Below are positions 1 to 6,823 of a stretch of DNA of 64,000 nt, piece by piece. Where the stretch lies: contig JAAYYI010000040.1 in assembly GCA_012515445.1 (NCBI GenBank), forward strand, positions 23,990 to 87,989, written 5' to 3'. Source of the stretch: Candidatus Bathyarchaeota archaeon (lineage in GTDB: Archaea > Thermoproteota > Bathyarchaeia > Bathyarchaeales > Bathycorpusculaceae). Position 1 is the stretch's first letter; each line of letters begins with the position of its first letter. A program made the translations under genes and the position numbers. Below the pieces are notes generated by a model, which was given only the letters and a program-made list of their open reading frames with translations, was not told where the DNA came from and did no database searches.

Positions 1-660
1 TTGGACGCCTGATAGGTTGCTGGCTGCGTTGATGAGGCTTTTTCCGTCAGCTACCACGATGAGTGGGCCAACTGCTTGCTTCATTTTGCGACCTCGATGT
101 TTGCCTTTACCTGCTCGTACGTTGCGGCTTTCGCGAACTCTTGTGAATTCTGCGTCGAAGCCCAACTTTGAGAATACGTCTTCAACTTCTTGGGCTTTTG
201 TTAAGCCTTCGAATGCGTTGTCAACGACAAGGGGTAAACCTACTACTGCGTCGATTCTGTGTCCGCGGCCTGTAACATATTCTTTCTGTGCTGTTGCAGC
301 GATAGCGGATGTTAGGGCGAGCTTTGCTTCTTTCTTTGGAATGTTTTTGACTATGATTTTTTCTGCGCGTGGTGGGTGTGTCTGTCTGCCTTTAACGGTG
401 AATGGTGCGAGTGCTGCTCTTCCGCCGCCTTTCATGCGGGGAACTCTTGAGATGCCGCTGCCTGTTCCGCGTGATTCGGCTGTTGTTTTCTTGCCAGCCA
501 TTGGGTCTCTGCCTTGTGGCTGTATTCTGTTGGATTGGATTGCTAAGACTGCACGCTTGATTACGTCGGGTCTTATTGGTGTAGAGAAGACAGCTGGGAG
601 ATCGATTTTTCCAGTTGCTTTTCCCTGTAAGTCAAAGATTTCTGCGGTTTTCTGTGCCAT
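1..660 (-). CDS. rpl4: Large ribosomal subunit protein L4 (uL4), 3' end outside window
   Basis: Structural protein of the 50S subunit that binds 23S rRNA and lines the exit tunnel. Reading the minus strand from the ATG at 660 gives 220 codons open to the window edge, so the C-terminus is missing. Recognisable L4/L1e features are the N-terminal segment around GKIDLPAVFSTPIRPD, the glycine/arginine-rich tunnel loop with RGTGSGISRVPRMKGGG, and the later RAGKGKHRGRKMKQAVGP segment. The start lies 10 bp after the L3 stop, so the two are almost certainly cotranscribed as the first genes of the S10-type operon. Family assignment is firm; only the truncation by the window edge limits it. Confidence 0.96.
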   Translation of the reverse strand, partial: MAQKTAEIFDLQGKATGKIDLPAVFSTPIRPDVIKRAVLAIQSNRIQPQGRDPMAGKKTTAESRGTGSGISRVPRMKGGGRAALAPFTVKGRQTHPPRAEKIIVKNIPKKEAKLALTSAIAATAQKEYVTGRGHRIDAVVGLPLVVDNAFEGLTKAQEVEDVFSKLGFDAEFTRVRESRNVRAGKGKHRGRKMKQAVGPLIVVADGKSLINAASNLSGVQ

Positions 661-670
661 GTGCTATCAA

Positions 671-1684
671 CTACTTTCCTTGTGGACTCTCCACTGAAAT
701 ATATGTTACTTGCGGTGCAGCTTCTGGGACCTCTGTCGGTGGACGCGCTGGTACCCGTAGTCGGACTAGACGTTTCTCTGTGCCAGCAACGCTTCCTGAG
801 ATGATGATGTATGGTCCGTTGACTTCGCCGTATCGGATGTAGCCGCCTTTAACGGTGACGTCTTTGCCGTCTTTGCCGATTTTAAGGATGCGTTTGTTGA
901 ATTCGATTCTTTGGTGGTAACCCATTTGGCCTGCACGTGGAATGCTGTACATTAAGTGGTGTGGGTTCCATGGACCTAAAGTGGCGATGCCACGTTTGGT
1001 CTTTTTACCCTTATGCTGGAGTCTTGTTACACGCCAGCGTTTAACTGGACCTTGCCAGCCTTTGCCAACGGTTACGCCTGCGACGTCGATGTATTGTCCT
1101 TCTTTAAAGACCTCTTCAGGTGTAACGGTTTTGCCCAAGAGCTGTTTAGCATAATCGAATTGCTGCTGGATGTTTCCTCCGCCGATTTGGATTTCTAGTG
1201 TTTCCGGTTTCTTTTTGGAGAGGCTTGTTAGTGCTGGCTGTGTTGCAGTGATAACACGTACGGAATCTGTTACGTCGATGTTATCCTGAATTTTCTGCAG
1301 CATTGCTTCAGTGTTGAATTCGTCCGGTAGAACTAGAAGTCGGTCGAGGCTTGCTGGTGCTTCCTTCATCCAAGCTTCTGTTATGTTCTTGAGCCCGTAT
1401 GGTGTTTTTTGGTATGTTCTTATGCCACAAACAAGGATTGGTGGCGTTTCTAGAATGGTTGCTGCTCGCATGACTTCTTTTCCAAAGTTCGGAGAACGCT
1501 TTCTGTCTTCGATAGTAAAGATGTAAGTCATGCCTGCTTTGTAGGATGTGAATCCTAAAAGCCTAGGTGAATCTGACTCTATCTTTGGCCAGTATCGAAT
1601 TCGTGCAGACGGCTTCTTCGCACGATGCCTAGGTAAATAAGCTAGTGAACCATGTCTTGGAGCATGATGTTTTCGATGTCCCAT
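671..1684 (-). CDS. rpl3: Large ribosomal subunit protein L3 (uL3)
   Basis: Core 50S protein contacting 23S rRNA near the peptidyl transferase centre, 337 residues, the usual archaeal/eukaryal length. I start it at the ATG at 1684 because archaeal L3 begins MGHRKHxAPRxGSLAYLPR; an upstream in-frame methionine at 1711 would add a nine-residue non-homologous tail and would lie upstream of the predicted transcription start. The GKGWQGPVKRW and HHLMYSIPRAGQMGYHQR segments are characteristic of the family. It is the first gene of the operon and is followed after 10 bp by L4. A TATA element sits about 40 bp upstream. Confidence 0.97.
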   Translation of the reverse strand: MGHRKHHAPRHGSLAYLPRHRAKKPSARIRYWPKIESDSPRLLGFTSYKAGMTYIFTIEDRKRSPNFGKEVMRAATILETPPILVCGIRTYQKTPYGLKNITEAWMKEAPASLDRLLVLPDEFNTEAMLQKIQDNIDVTDSVRVITATQPALTSLSKKKPETLEIQIGGGNIQQQFDYAKQLLGKTVTPEEVFKEGQYIDVAGVTVGKGWQGPVKRWRVTRLQHKGKKTKRGIATLGPWNPHHLMYSIPRAGQMGYHQRIEFNKRILKIGKDGKDVTVKGGYIRYGEVNGPYIIISGSVAGTEKRLVRLRVPARPPTEVPEAAPQVTYISVESPQGK

Positions 1685-1719
1685 AGTACTTCCGCTTCGC
1701 GCCTTTAGCAAATATATTC

Positions 1720-1734
1720 TGTAGTTATAAACGT
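1720..1734 (-). promoter_or_regulatory. TATA promoter of the L3-L4 operon
   Basis: On the minus strand the sequence CGTTTATAACT provides a TATA box about 40 bp before the L3 start codon, which would put transcription initiation near 1703 and give a leader of roughly 20 nt. Inferred from spacing only. Confidence 0.5.
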
Positions 1735-1757
1735 TACCGTCTAGAACGCAAAACTAT

Positions 1758-1857
1758 GGTGTTGCTGCATAGAAATCAACTTAGCAGCCTTCCAAGCCAC
1801 CTAGATGCGCTAAACTTGTGTAGTGTTCCGCTATCGTTTACAACACTACGCATCTAG
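1758..1857. other. Two adjacent inverted repeats, possible structured RNA
   Basis: GGTG and GCTGC (1758-1768) face GCAGC and CACC (to 1801), forming one hairpin. Directly next to it CTAGATGC (1801-1808) pairs with GCATCTAG (1850-1857) and GTAGTGTT (1820-1827) with AACACTAC (1842-1849), leaving a one-sided 11-nt bulge and a 14-nt loop. No tRNA T-loop or box C/D signature was found on either strand. It lies upstream of the predicted L3 promoter, so it is not part of that leader. It may be a small RNA, or a terminator or remnant of a lost gene. The rest of 1858-1946 shows nothing. Confidence 0.35.
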
Positions 1858-1946
1858 CAGGGGTTTCGTTTGCTAGACAACACAAACAACACCCACCCAT
1901 ATAACCACAACAGCCAAAAAACAATTAAAGATGCAAGACACCCCTC

Positions 1947-2039
1947 TTATTCCGCTATTATTTCTATAGGGGTTCTTGCTTCTATGAGTTGTTTAAGTTG
2001 GGCTTCCTCTTGGGGAGTCCACGGTAGTCCTTTTGTCAT
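1947..2039 (-). pseudogene. Truncated SANT/Myb-like DNA-binding fragment
   Basis: An ATG at 2039 opens a 30-codon frame whose product, with the segment GLPWTPQEEAQLKQLIEA followed by RTPIEIIAE, looks like the first two helices of the small SANT/Myb-type (or sigma-like HTH) domain proteins common in Thermoproteota. It stops before the recognition helix. Downstream sequence in the other frames does not restore the motif. I read it as a decayed gene or a very short peptide. The resemblance is by eye only. Confidence 0.35.
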
Positions 2040-2119
2040 AGCCAAGCCACTGCCTGATTGGAAGGTAAGCGTTGCATTGAAGCCATAAGGTATCTTTCGT
2101 AAACACCAACAATTCCATA

Positions 2120-2146
2120 GTTTACAGAAGCATAGACAAAACACAG
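2120..2146 (-). repeat. Dispersed repeat R2, degenerate copy
   Basis: The minus strand reads CTGTGTTTTGTCTATGCTTC followed by TGTAAAC. This matches the R2 copies at 5552-5582, 6151-6180, 21224-21250 and 63735-63762, whose core is GTTGATGCTTCTGTATACGG. It lies in intergenic DNA beside the truncated SANT-like fragment. Confidence 0.45.
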
Positions 2147-2221
2147 CCAAATAGCTTTGGAACCGAGTTAATCTTTACAATTTCTCGTAGGTGCATCCTT
2201 AGTCTATAACAACATATGAAG

Positions 2222-2527
2222 TCAAGTTTCCGTTAGGTCTTGGGCATTTATTGGGCTTTTCTCTTTAACCCATATTCTAAACAGTTTCTCGCCACTCTGC
2301 CCATAGCAGCTGGATTTCGGCGCCGCAATCTCCTCAATCAAAACATTTTCCTCACCGAAAACTTCACAGTACTGTAGAAGCCAGTTGTTCATGTGAACGC
2401 CATTGCCCACGTACTTTTTTACCCATCGCGTTCCATTAGCATCTATCTTTTCTAGGAATGAGTCTTCATGTGGGTCTATGCAGGTGTCGGGCATTGTATT
2501 CAAACCTGTGTAGTCTTTGCTATACAT
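2222..2527 (-). CDS. Conserved-looking small hypothetical protein
   Basis: Open frame of 101 codons from an ATG at 2527; the second methionine (2494, MPDTCIDP) is an equally good start and would give 90 residues. I do not recognise the family. The product is a soluble mixed alpha/beta protein with no membrane segment or signal peptide. A central region with DANGTRWVKKYVGN, a stretch NNWLLQYCEVFGEENV and two cysteines around APKSSCYGQ has a normal protein composition, unlike a shadow frame. It is divergent from the tRNA-dihydrouridine synthase gene, whose promoter begins near 2580. Confidence 0.55.
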   Translation of the reverse strand: MYSKDYTGLNTMPDTCIDPHEDSFLEKIDANGTRWVKKYVGNGVHMNNWLLQYCEVFGEENVLIEEIAAPKSSCYGQSGEKLFRIWVKEKSPINAQDLTET

Positions 2528-2575
2528 GCTCTTAAATCATGATTATGCAGCGCAGAGTTTTGAATGCCCTGCGGT

Positions 2576-2588
2576 TAATCTTTATATC
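2576..2588 (+). promoter_or_regulatory. TATA promoter of the dihydrouridine synthase gene
   Basis: AATCTTTATATCAC forms a good TATA box 34-46 bp upstream of the ATG at 2622, which supports that start over the farther upstream in-frame ATG at 2517. Confidence 0.5.
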
Positions 2589-2621
2589 ACTAATTTTAGT
2601 TCTCTGAAAAGAAGAACCCAA

Positions 2622-3542
2622 ATGAATATCGGCTCTATAAACATCAAAGGCCAGTTCATACTTGCACCCATGGCGGCGGTTAACTGCACAGCTTTTCGGA
2701 TGCTATGCAAAGAGAACCGATGTGGCCTGATCTACACTCAGATGATAGAGACCGACATCCTCAAGAACAGGAAACGAAGCGACGTAGAAGAGATTCTAAA
2801 CATAAAGGATTACGAGCGGCCCGTAAGTGTTCAGCTAATAGGCAGTAACGAAGAAGACCTTGTAAGCAGCGTACAGACTGTGGAGGAATTCGCCGACATC
2901 ATTGACCTCAACGTGGGCTGCAGCGAAAAAGAGTTTCTCGAAAGAGGCTACGGCGCATACTTACTTTCAGACCCTACACGGCTAGAGAACATTGTGCGCA
3001 AGATGGTTGAGGCCACAGAGAAGCCTGTTACGGTGAAGATGAGGATCGGCTTGGAGAACCAGAAGATCATCGGCGTCAAAGTTGCCCAGAGCTTGCAGAA
3101 CGCTGGTATAGCAGCATTATGCGTTCATGGCCGAACCGCGGATCAGAAGCTTGCTGGGAAAGTTAACTGGACAAGCATTAAGCAGATCAAAGAAAAACTC
3201 AGCATCCCCGTGATCGCGAATGGCGACGTAGTAAGTCACGAGCAGGGACTAGCGATGTTGGAGAAGACGGGCTGCGACTTTGTTATGGTGGGTAGAGGTG
3301 CAAGAGATCGTCCGTGGATATTTGACCCGCTAAAGATGCAGATTGACAATCGGGGCATTAAGAAGCAGATTCTCAGGTTCATAGAGTTATACCGCAAATA
3401 CGAAAATCGTGGTTCGGCTCAGGAAGTCCGCGAGCATGTGTTCTGGATGCTTAAGGACTTTAAAACGACGCAGAACACTCGGGCAGTAATGAATTTGAAA
3501 TCTATCGGCGCTGTAGAAGAGTTTATTCGATCACTCTGTTAG
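2622..3542 (+). CDS. dus: tRNA-dihydrouridine synthase (Dus family)
   Basis: FMN-dependent enzyme that reduces uridine to dihydrouridine in tRNA. The 306-residue product begins INIKGQFILAPMAAVNCTAFR, the usual Dus N-terminus with the FMN-binding LAPM motif, and continues with VSVQLIGSNEEDL, the DLNVGCS motif, the TVKMRIG strand and CVHGRTADQK. It ends in the phosphate-binding ANGDV and VMVGRGARDRPWIF segments. I choose the ATG at 2622 because homologues start here and a TATA box sits just upstream. In DLNVGCSEKEFLERGYGAYLL the usual catalytic Cys (family pattern GCP..KV...G.GA.LL) is at the expected place but followed by S instead of P. It appears monocistronic. Confidence 0.9.
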   Translation: MNIGSINIKGQFILAPMAAVNCTAFRMLCKENRCGLIYTQMIETDILKNRKRSDVEEILNIKDYERPVSVQLIGSNEEDLVSSVQTVEEFADIIDLNVGCSEKEFLERGYGAYLLSDPTRLENIVRKMVEATEKPVTVKMRIGLENQKIIGVKVAQSLQNAGIAALCVHGRTADQKLAGKVNWTSIKQIKEKLSIPVIANGDVVSHEQGLAMLEKTGCDFVMVGRGARDRPWIFDPLKMQIDNRGIKKQILRFIELYRKYENRGSAQEVREHVFWMLKDFKTTQNTRAVMNLKSIGAVEEFIRSLC

Positions 3543-3615
3543 AGCGATTAGCAGTCGGTATGGCTGCGTTCGGTTCAAATAGTCATACTTTCATATTAAC
3601 TGATAGGGATTTTTC

Positions 3616-4536
3616 TTGTTTTGCAGAGTTCTATCGACGGTGCTGCTCCTATTCGGTCTATTAATGTTCTCATCATTGGATTTGGCTACATCGCAGGTTA
3701 GGACAACCATATTCATCAGGCCTGATGGCTCAGTCAGCCCAGCATCCGCTCCTCTCCAGCACAGCGGCGACACCTACACCCTCATCGCCAACCTATACGA
3801 CCCGATTCTTGTCCAGAGAAGCAACATAACCATCGACGGAGCAGGGTACTCGCTTATTGGTCCACTGAACGAAAACCAAAAACAGACAGAGCAAATACTG
3901 GGCATTGGTCCAAACGCAACAATAACCATACCCTACATTATCGGGTTAGACTTCGATGACACAGTAAGCGGCGTCACCGTACAGAACCTAAACATTAACT
4001 GGTTCAGCATCGGCGTCTACATCCGCACCACAAACAACACCCTGACAGGTAATGCGGTGAAGGATAACATTGTGGGTGTACTGCTGTCGGGCTCAGCGAA
4101 CAACATATCGATGAATTACATCAGCGATAACCGGCAGGGACTATTCTTCGGCTTCGAGCAGGTGAACGGCAGCTCATTCAATATCCCCGCGGATATAGAT
4201 GTAAGCCGCAACAGTTTCCTATTTAATGAGATGCAACTCAGCGGCTGCGTGTGCGAAGTTTACAATTTCACTGAGGCACGCCACACTTGGGACCATGATG
4301 GCAGGGGCAACTACTGGAGCGACTACAACGGCACTGACAGCAACGGAGACGGCATCGGCGATACAGCATACATAATCGATCCGCTAAACTACGACCGTTA
4401 CCCGCTCATCGAGAGTCCAGCAAGACAGCCAACGCCAAACCAGCCTTTTCCGACAGAGTGGATTATTGCGGTAGTGATAATCATTTTAGTCTTAGCGGTT
4501 GCAGTCTTAATTGTTAGGTTTAGAAGAAAGCGGTAG
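3616..4536 (+). CDS. Secreted, membrane-anchored parallel beta-helix (NosD-like) protein
   Basis: 306 residues from a TTG start. Residues 1-26 form a signal peptide (MFCRVLSTVLLLFGLLMFSS). The middle carries repeated short beta-helix turns (SGVTVQNLNI, NNTLTGNAV, ANNISMNYIS) typical of NosD/pectate-lyase-like right-handed helices. A GRGNYWSDYNGTDSNGDGIG segment near residue 235 is the characteristic closing motif of archaeal NosD-domain proteins and may bind calcium. Residues about 280-303 are a transmembrane helix followed by RFRRKR, so the domain faces outside. Cell-surface carbohydrate or metal binding is likely but unproven. Confidence 0.85.
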   Translation: MFCRVLSTVLLLFGLLMFSSLDLATSQVRTTIFIRPDGSVSPASAPLQHSGDTYTLIANLYDPILVQRSNITIDGAGYSLIGPLNENQKQTEQILGIGPNATITIPYIIGLDFDDTVSGVTVQNLNINWFSIGVYIRTTNNTLTGNAVKDNIVGVLLSGSANNISMNYISDNRQGLFFGFEQVNGSSFNIPADIDVSRNSFLFNEMQLSGCVCEVYNFTEARHTWDHDGRGNYWSDYNGTDSNGDGIGDTAYIIDPLNYDRYPLIESPARQPTPNQPFPTEWIIAVVIIILVLAVAVLIVRFRRKR

Positions 4537-4542
4537 CCTTTT

Positions 4543-4590
4543 GAGGACCTACCTACCTCAGAAGCACCTCCTCATCCCTTATATAAAGGC
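4543..4590 (+). repeat. Dispersed repeat R1, single unit
   Basis: Contains GGACCTACCTACCTCAGAAG and then CACCTCCTCATCCCTTATAT followed by AAAGGC. The same unit recurs at 15583-15667, 21256-21344, 38855-38926 (inside treY), 59151-59242 and 63770-63807. Here it lies between two convergent genes, where a promoter role for the TATA-like core would make little sense. Confidence 0.6.
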
Positions 4591-4605
4591 AAGACAGAGG
4601 TAGCA

Positions 4606-5442
4606 TCAAGCTTTTGCGGATTTGTATTTTAGTTGCGGTTTGCCGTATAGCGAATACAGTCCATTCGAGTAGTTGGCGTCATCCATGAAACGGCGATTCT
4701 GAAGCTTGCGGTTCGGCATAGCCCAAATTGAATTCTTAGGGGTACACACAGAGATGCAGTCGATTAGGTAGCGGGGTTTAGTTTCCCAGTTAATCAACTC
4801 TTGGCTGATAGTAATCAGCCCTGCTTTTTGTGCCATTGCCTCGAAGCCTTCAGCGGTCATACTCCAGCTTCTAAAATGCGACTGGAACCCAAACAATTTA
4901 GTGAAGCCGTAACTTAGAACATGAAAGTTTCCACGGTCCAGAAAAAGCCGTCTATACGATCCCACGTTAGAGTGGTGTAGCCATGCGACACCGTCTGGTT
5001 TGAGCTTCTTTGCCAGTTGCGTGAGGTAGGCTTCCATTACGTCTGCTTCCACATGGACCAGCGAGTCAAAGCTGAACGCGAAGTCGATGGAGCCGTCAGG
5101 TACCATGCTGAGGCTTTTGCCGTCGTTCACGTAGTAGTCTATGTGGGTGTCGGTTGAGAATCGTTCTTTGCATTTCTGTATGCAGAGTTCGTTTAGGTCT
5201 ACTACGATTAATTTGTTGCAGAGGTCTTTTAGGTAGTTTGTCCATCTTCCGAAGCCAGGTGCGATTTCAAGTATTCTGCCCGCCGGGATGTATCTTTGTA
5301 TTCGGGGCAGCACTACACGGAGCCACTGGTTATTCGGGTTTCCCCAGCTAGTAGACCATGCATCACCGCTGTCAAGCGAGTCCCATGTTGCGGGGTTGTT
5401 CCAGGTAGAAATGTTCTCTCGAATGGTAGGCAAGTTACTCAC
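4606..5442 (-). CDS. Class I SAM-dependent methyltransferase
   Basis: 278 residues. The glycine-rich SAM-binding motif ILEIAPGFGRWTNYL is near residue 59, followed by IVVDLNELCI (ribose-binding acidic end of strand 2), HIDYYVNDGKSL and the DFAFSFDSLVHV region. This is the standard Rossmann methyltransferase order. It resembles the small-molecule/sugar methyltransferases often found with polysaccharide genes (methyltransf_11/12 type). The substrate cannot be told and no neighbour supplies a pathway. Ends convergently with the beta-helix gene across an R1 repeat. Confidence 0.8.
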   Translation of the reverse strand: MSNLPTIRENISTWNNPATWDSLDSGDAWSTSWGNPNNQWLRVVLPRIQRYIPAGRILEIAPGFGRWTNYLKDLCNKLIVVDLNELCIQKCKERFSTDTHIDYYVNDGKSLSMVPDGSIDFAFSFDSLVHVEADVMEAYLTQLAKKLKPDGVAWLHHSNVGSYRRLFLDRGNFHVLSYGFTKLFGFQSHFRSWSMTAEGFEAMAQKAGLITISQELINWETKPRYLIDCISVCTPKNSIWAMPNRKLQNRRFMDDANYSNGLYSLYGKPQLKYKSAKA

Positions 5443-5551
5443 CGTTTAAAATTTAGCGATCTACTTGACTCTATGTATTGAATCCCATAAATAGTTTAAT
5501 ACTTTTTTAGCCGACGTATAAATGTAGGCAACCGTTTTAATGGATTCAAGC

Positions 5552-5582
5552 AGCCGTATAAGGAAACATCAACAAAACACAG
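5552..5582 (-). repeat. Dispersed repeat R2
   Basis: Minus-strand CTGTGTTTTGTTGATGTTTC followed by CTTATACGGCTG. It is close to the copy at 63735-63762 and lies between the VOC gene stop and the methyltransferase start. Confidence 0.55.
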
Positions 5583-5595
5583 AAGAAAAAGAGAG

Positions 5596-6087
5596 CTAAT
5601 GAGTCTGCAGTACGGTCTTTATGAATTCAGGCGGCATCATTGTCTTCGTTGCAACCTCATCAAAACTCAAGCCCTGCTTATGCAGCCTCAGAACCGTCTC
5701 CGACATGGGTTCACCGAATTCGACTATGTGGCCGTCAGGGTCATAGATGCGGAAGCTACGCTGGCTCCAAGGATGCTCCTCTACGGCGTGAATGACTTTA
5801 ACTTGCTGTTCTATTTGCTTGAAGAAAGCGTCGATACCGCTGCATTCAAAGTATATCTCGGCGTTGTTGGCTCCAACCGGGACCTGTTTGGCTTTGTCTT
5901 TGAAAATTATGTTTAGGGCATAGTCGGTTCGCCAGATGGCTAATCCGCCCTCGAAAGCTACGTTGGCGCCGAAGTCCGTAGTGATTTTTTGACCTAAAAC
6001 TTCGGTGTAGAAACGCTTAGATCGTTCGACATCTGCTACGAAGAAGCAGGCTGACTGAAACTTGGGGACTGTGACAGGAGTTAACAT
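5596..6087 (-). CDS. VOC (glyoxalase/bleomycin-resistance/dioxygenase) superfamily protein
   Basis: 163 residues. The N-terminal KFQSACFFVADVERSKRFYTE and the strand FRIYDPDGHIVEFGEPM are the two halves of a single vicinal-oxygen-chelate module. Metal-ligand positions are only partly obvious (E in IVEFGEP, E in AEIYFEC). The C-terminal tail after residue 130, SETVLRLHKQGLSFDEVATK, resembles a small helical extension (possibly HTH-like) present in some archaeal members. Function unknown; small-molecule binding or detoxification is the usual guess. Starts at an ATG at 6087, divergent from the MazG-like gene. Confidence 0.8.
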   Translation of the reverse strand: MLTPVTVPKFQSACFFVADVERSKRFYTEVLGQKITTDFGANVAFEGGLAIWRTDYALNIIFKDKAKQVPVGANNAEIYFECSGIDAFFKQIEQQVKVIHAVEEHPWSQRSFRIYDPDGHIVEFGEPMSETVLRLHKQGLSFDEVATKTMMPPEFIKTVLQTH

Positions 6088-6150
6088 AGTTATCTACGGG
6101 GATTTGTTTGGCTTCATATTTATTGGTTATTTACAGCTTGCTAGCCAAAA

Positions 6151-6180
6151 CCCCGTATACAGAAGCATCACAGAACACAG
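6151..6180 (-). repeat. Dispersed repeat R2
   Basis: Minus strand contains GATGCTTCTGTATACGGGG preceded by CTGTGTTCTGT; a close match to the copy at 21224-21250. It sits in the divergent spacer between the VOC and MazG-like genes. Confidence 0.6.
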
Positions 6181-6230
6181 ACTTTACCTTTAATTATCAC
6201 ATCACACTCCAAGTTTTCAGTGAACCATTT

Positions 6231-6518
6231 ATGCATATAGCTGAATTCCAAGAAATGATGAACCGCCTATACGGCAGCCGCGACAGAGCACGCGGAGTCG
6301 ACGGCACCTACAACTGGCTGCTTGAAGAAGTCGTTGAACTTGGGCAGGAACTCAAAGGCAATGACCGTGTTGCGCTGGAGAAAGAATTCGCTGACGTCAT
6401 CGCCTGGCTCTCATCCCTTGCCAACATCATGGGCATTGATCTTGAGAAGGCGGCGCTGGCAAAGTACCCTGACAAGTGCCCCAAGTGCGATAGTTCCCCC
6501 TGCAAGTGCATACTCTAG
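6231..6518 (+). CDS. MazG-like nucleotide pyrophosphohydrolase with C-terminal cysteine cluster
   Basis: 95 residues from an ATG at 6231 (MHIAEFQEMM), chosen because the all-alpha NTP pyrophosphohydrolase fold begins there; the in-frame codons further upstream are non-homologous. The metal-binding pattern EEVVELGQEL ... EKEFADVIAWL (ExxE, then ExxxD) is intact. The family hydrolyses (d)NTPs to NMP and pyrophosphate, usually for house-cleaning. The C-terminus KCPKCDSSPCKCIL looks like a small zinc knuckle. The stop overlaps the end of the convergent winged-helix frame by 4 bp. Confidence 0.85.
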   Translation: MHIAEFQEMMNRLYGSRDRARGVDGTYNWLLEEVVELGQELKGNDRVALEKEFADVIAWLSSLANIMGIDLEKAALAKYPDKCPKCDSSPCKCIL

Positions 6519-6781
6519 CCTAGACGTGTCTGGCCGGTTCCAGTTGGCATCCACACATATCGTCTATCGCCATGGCGCTCCACAGTGCCCTCAGATTTTA
6601 GGAGCCGCAGATGGTACATCACGACGTTGTAGCTAAGTTTGGATTCCCGGGCAAGTTTCGCTGCACCCAACCCCTGTATGTCAAGCAGCACCAGAATCTT
6701 GGTTCGAGCAGAGAGCCCGCTTTTGACGTTGCGGATGCTCTTCAGGTACGCGTTGGGGTGCCAAATCTGCTTAATTGGAGG
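6515..6781 (-). CDS. Winged-helix (ArsR/MarR-like) regulator without a standard start codon
   Basis: The minus strand from 6781 is open for 88 codons and encodes an obvious winged-helix domain: GLSARTKILVLLDIQGLGAA, KLARESKLSYNVVMYHLRLL, KSEGTVERHGDRRYVW. No ATG, GTG or TTG occurs before the domain. A good GGTGA ribosome-binding sequence (6780-6785 region) is followed six bases later by an in-frame ATT, which may be the start. Alternatively, the TGA at 6782-6784 interrupts a longer gene, because the codons before it (KDNNVSLYW) continue plausibly. It follows the PolD large subunit gene in the same frame. Annotated as a gene with uncertain start or a recent pseudogene. Confidence 0.6.
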   Translation of the reverse strand, partial: PPIKQIWHPNAYLKSIRNVKSGLSARTKILVLLDIQGLGAAKLARESKLSYNVVMYHLRLLKSEGTVERHGDRRYVWMPTGTGQTRLG

Positions 6782-6823
6782 TCACCAGTAGAGTGAGACG
6801 TTGTTATCCTTGAAAAGCTTATG

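Noticed and set aside
17..697. Long plus-strand open frame over the left edge
   Set aside because: It is the antisense of the L4 gene, which reads clearly on the minus strand; its own product has no protein-like composition.
1741..1870. tRNA gene with intron
   Set aside because: Hairpins exist but neither strand has a GGTTC-type T-loop or matching acceptor ends.
6782..6784. In-frame TGA before the winged-helix gene read as selenocysteine
   Set aside because: It precedes the conserved domain, no SECIS-like element or selenocysteine genes are visible, and the residue would not be at a catalytic site.
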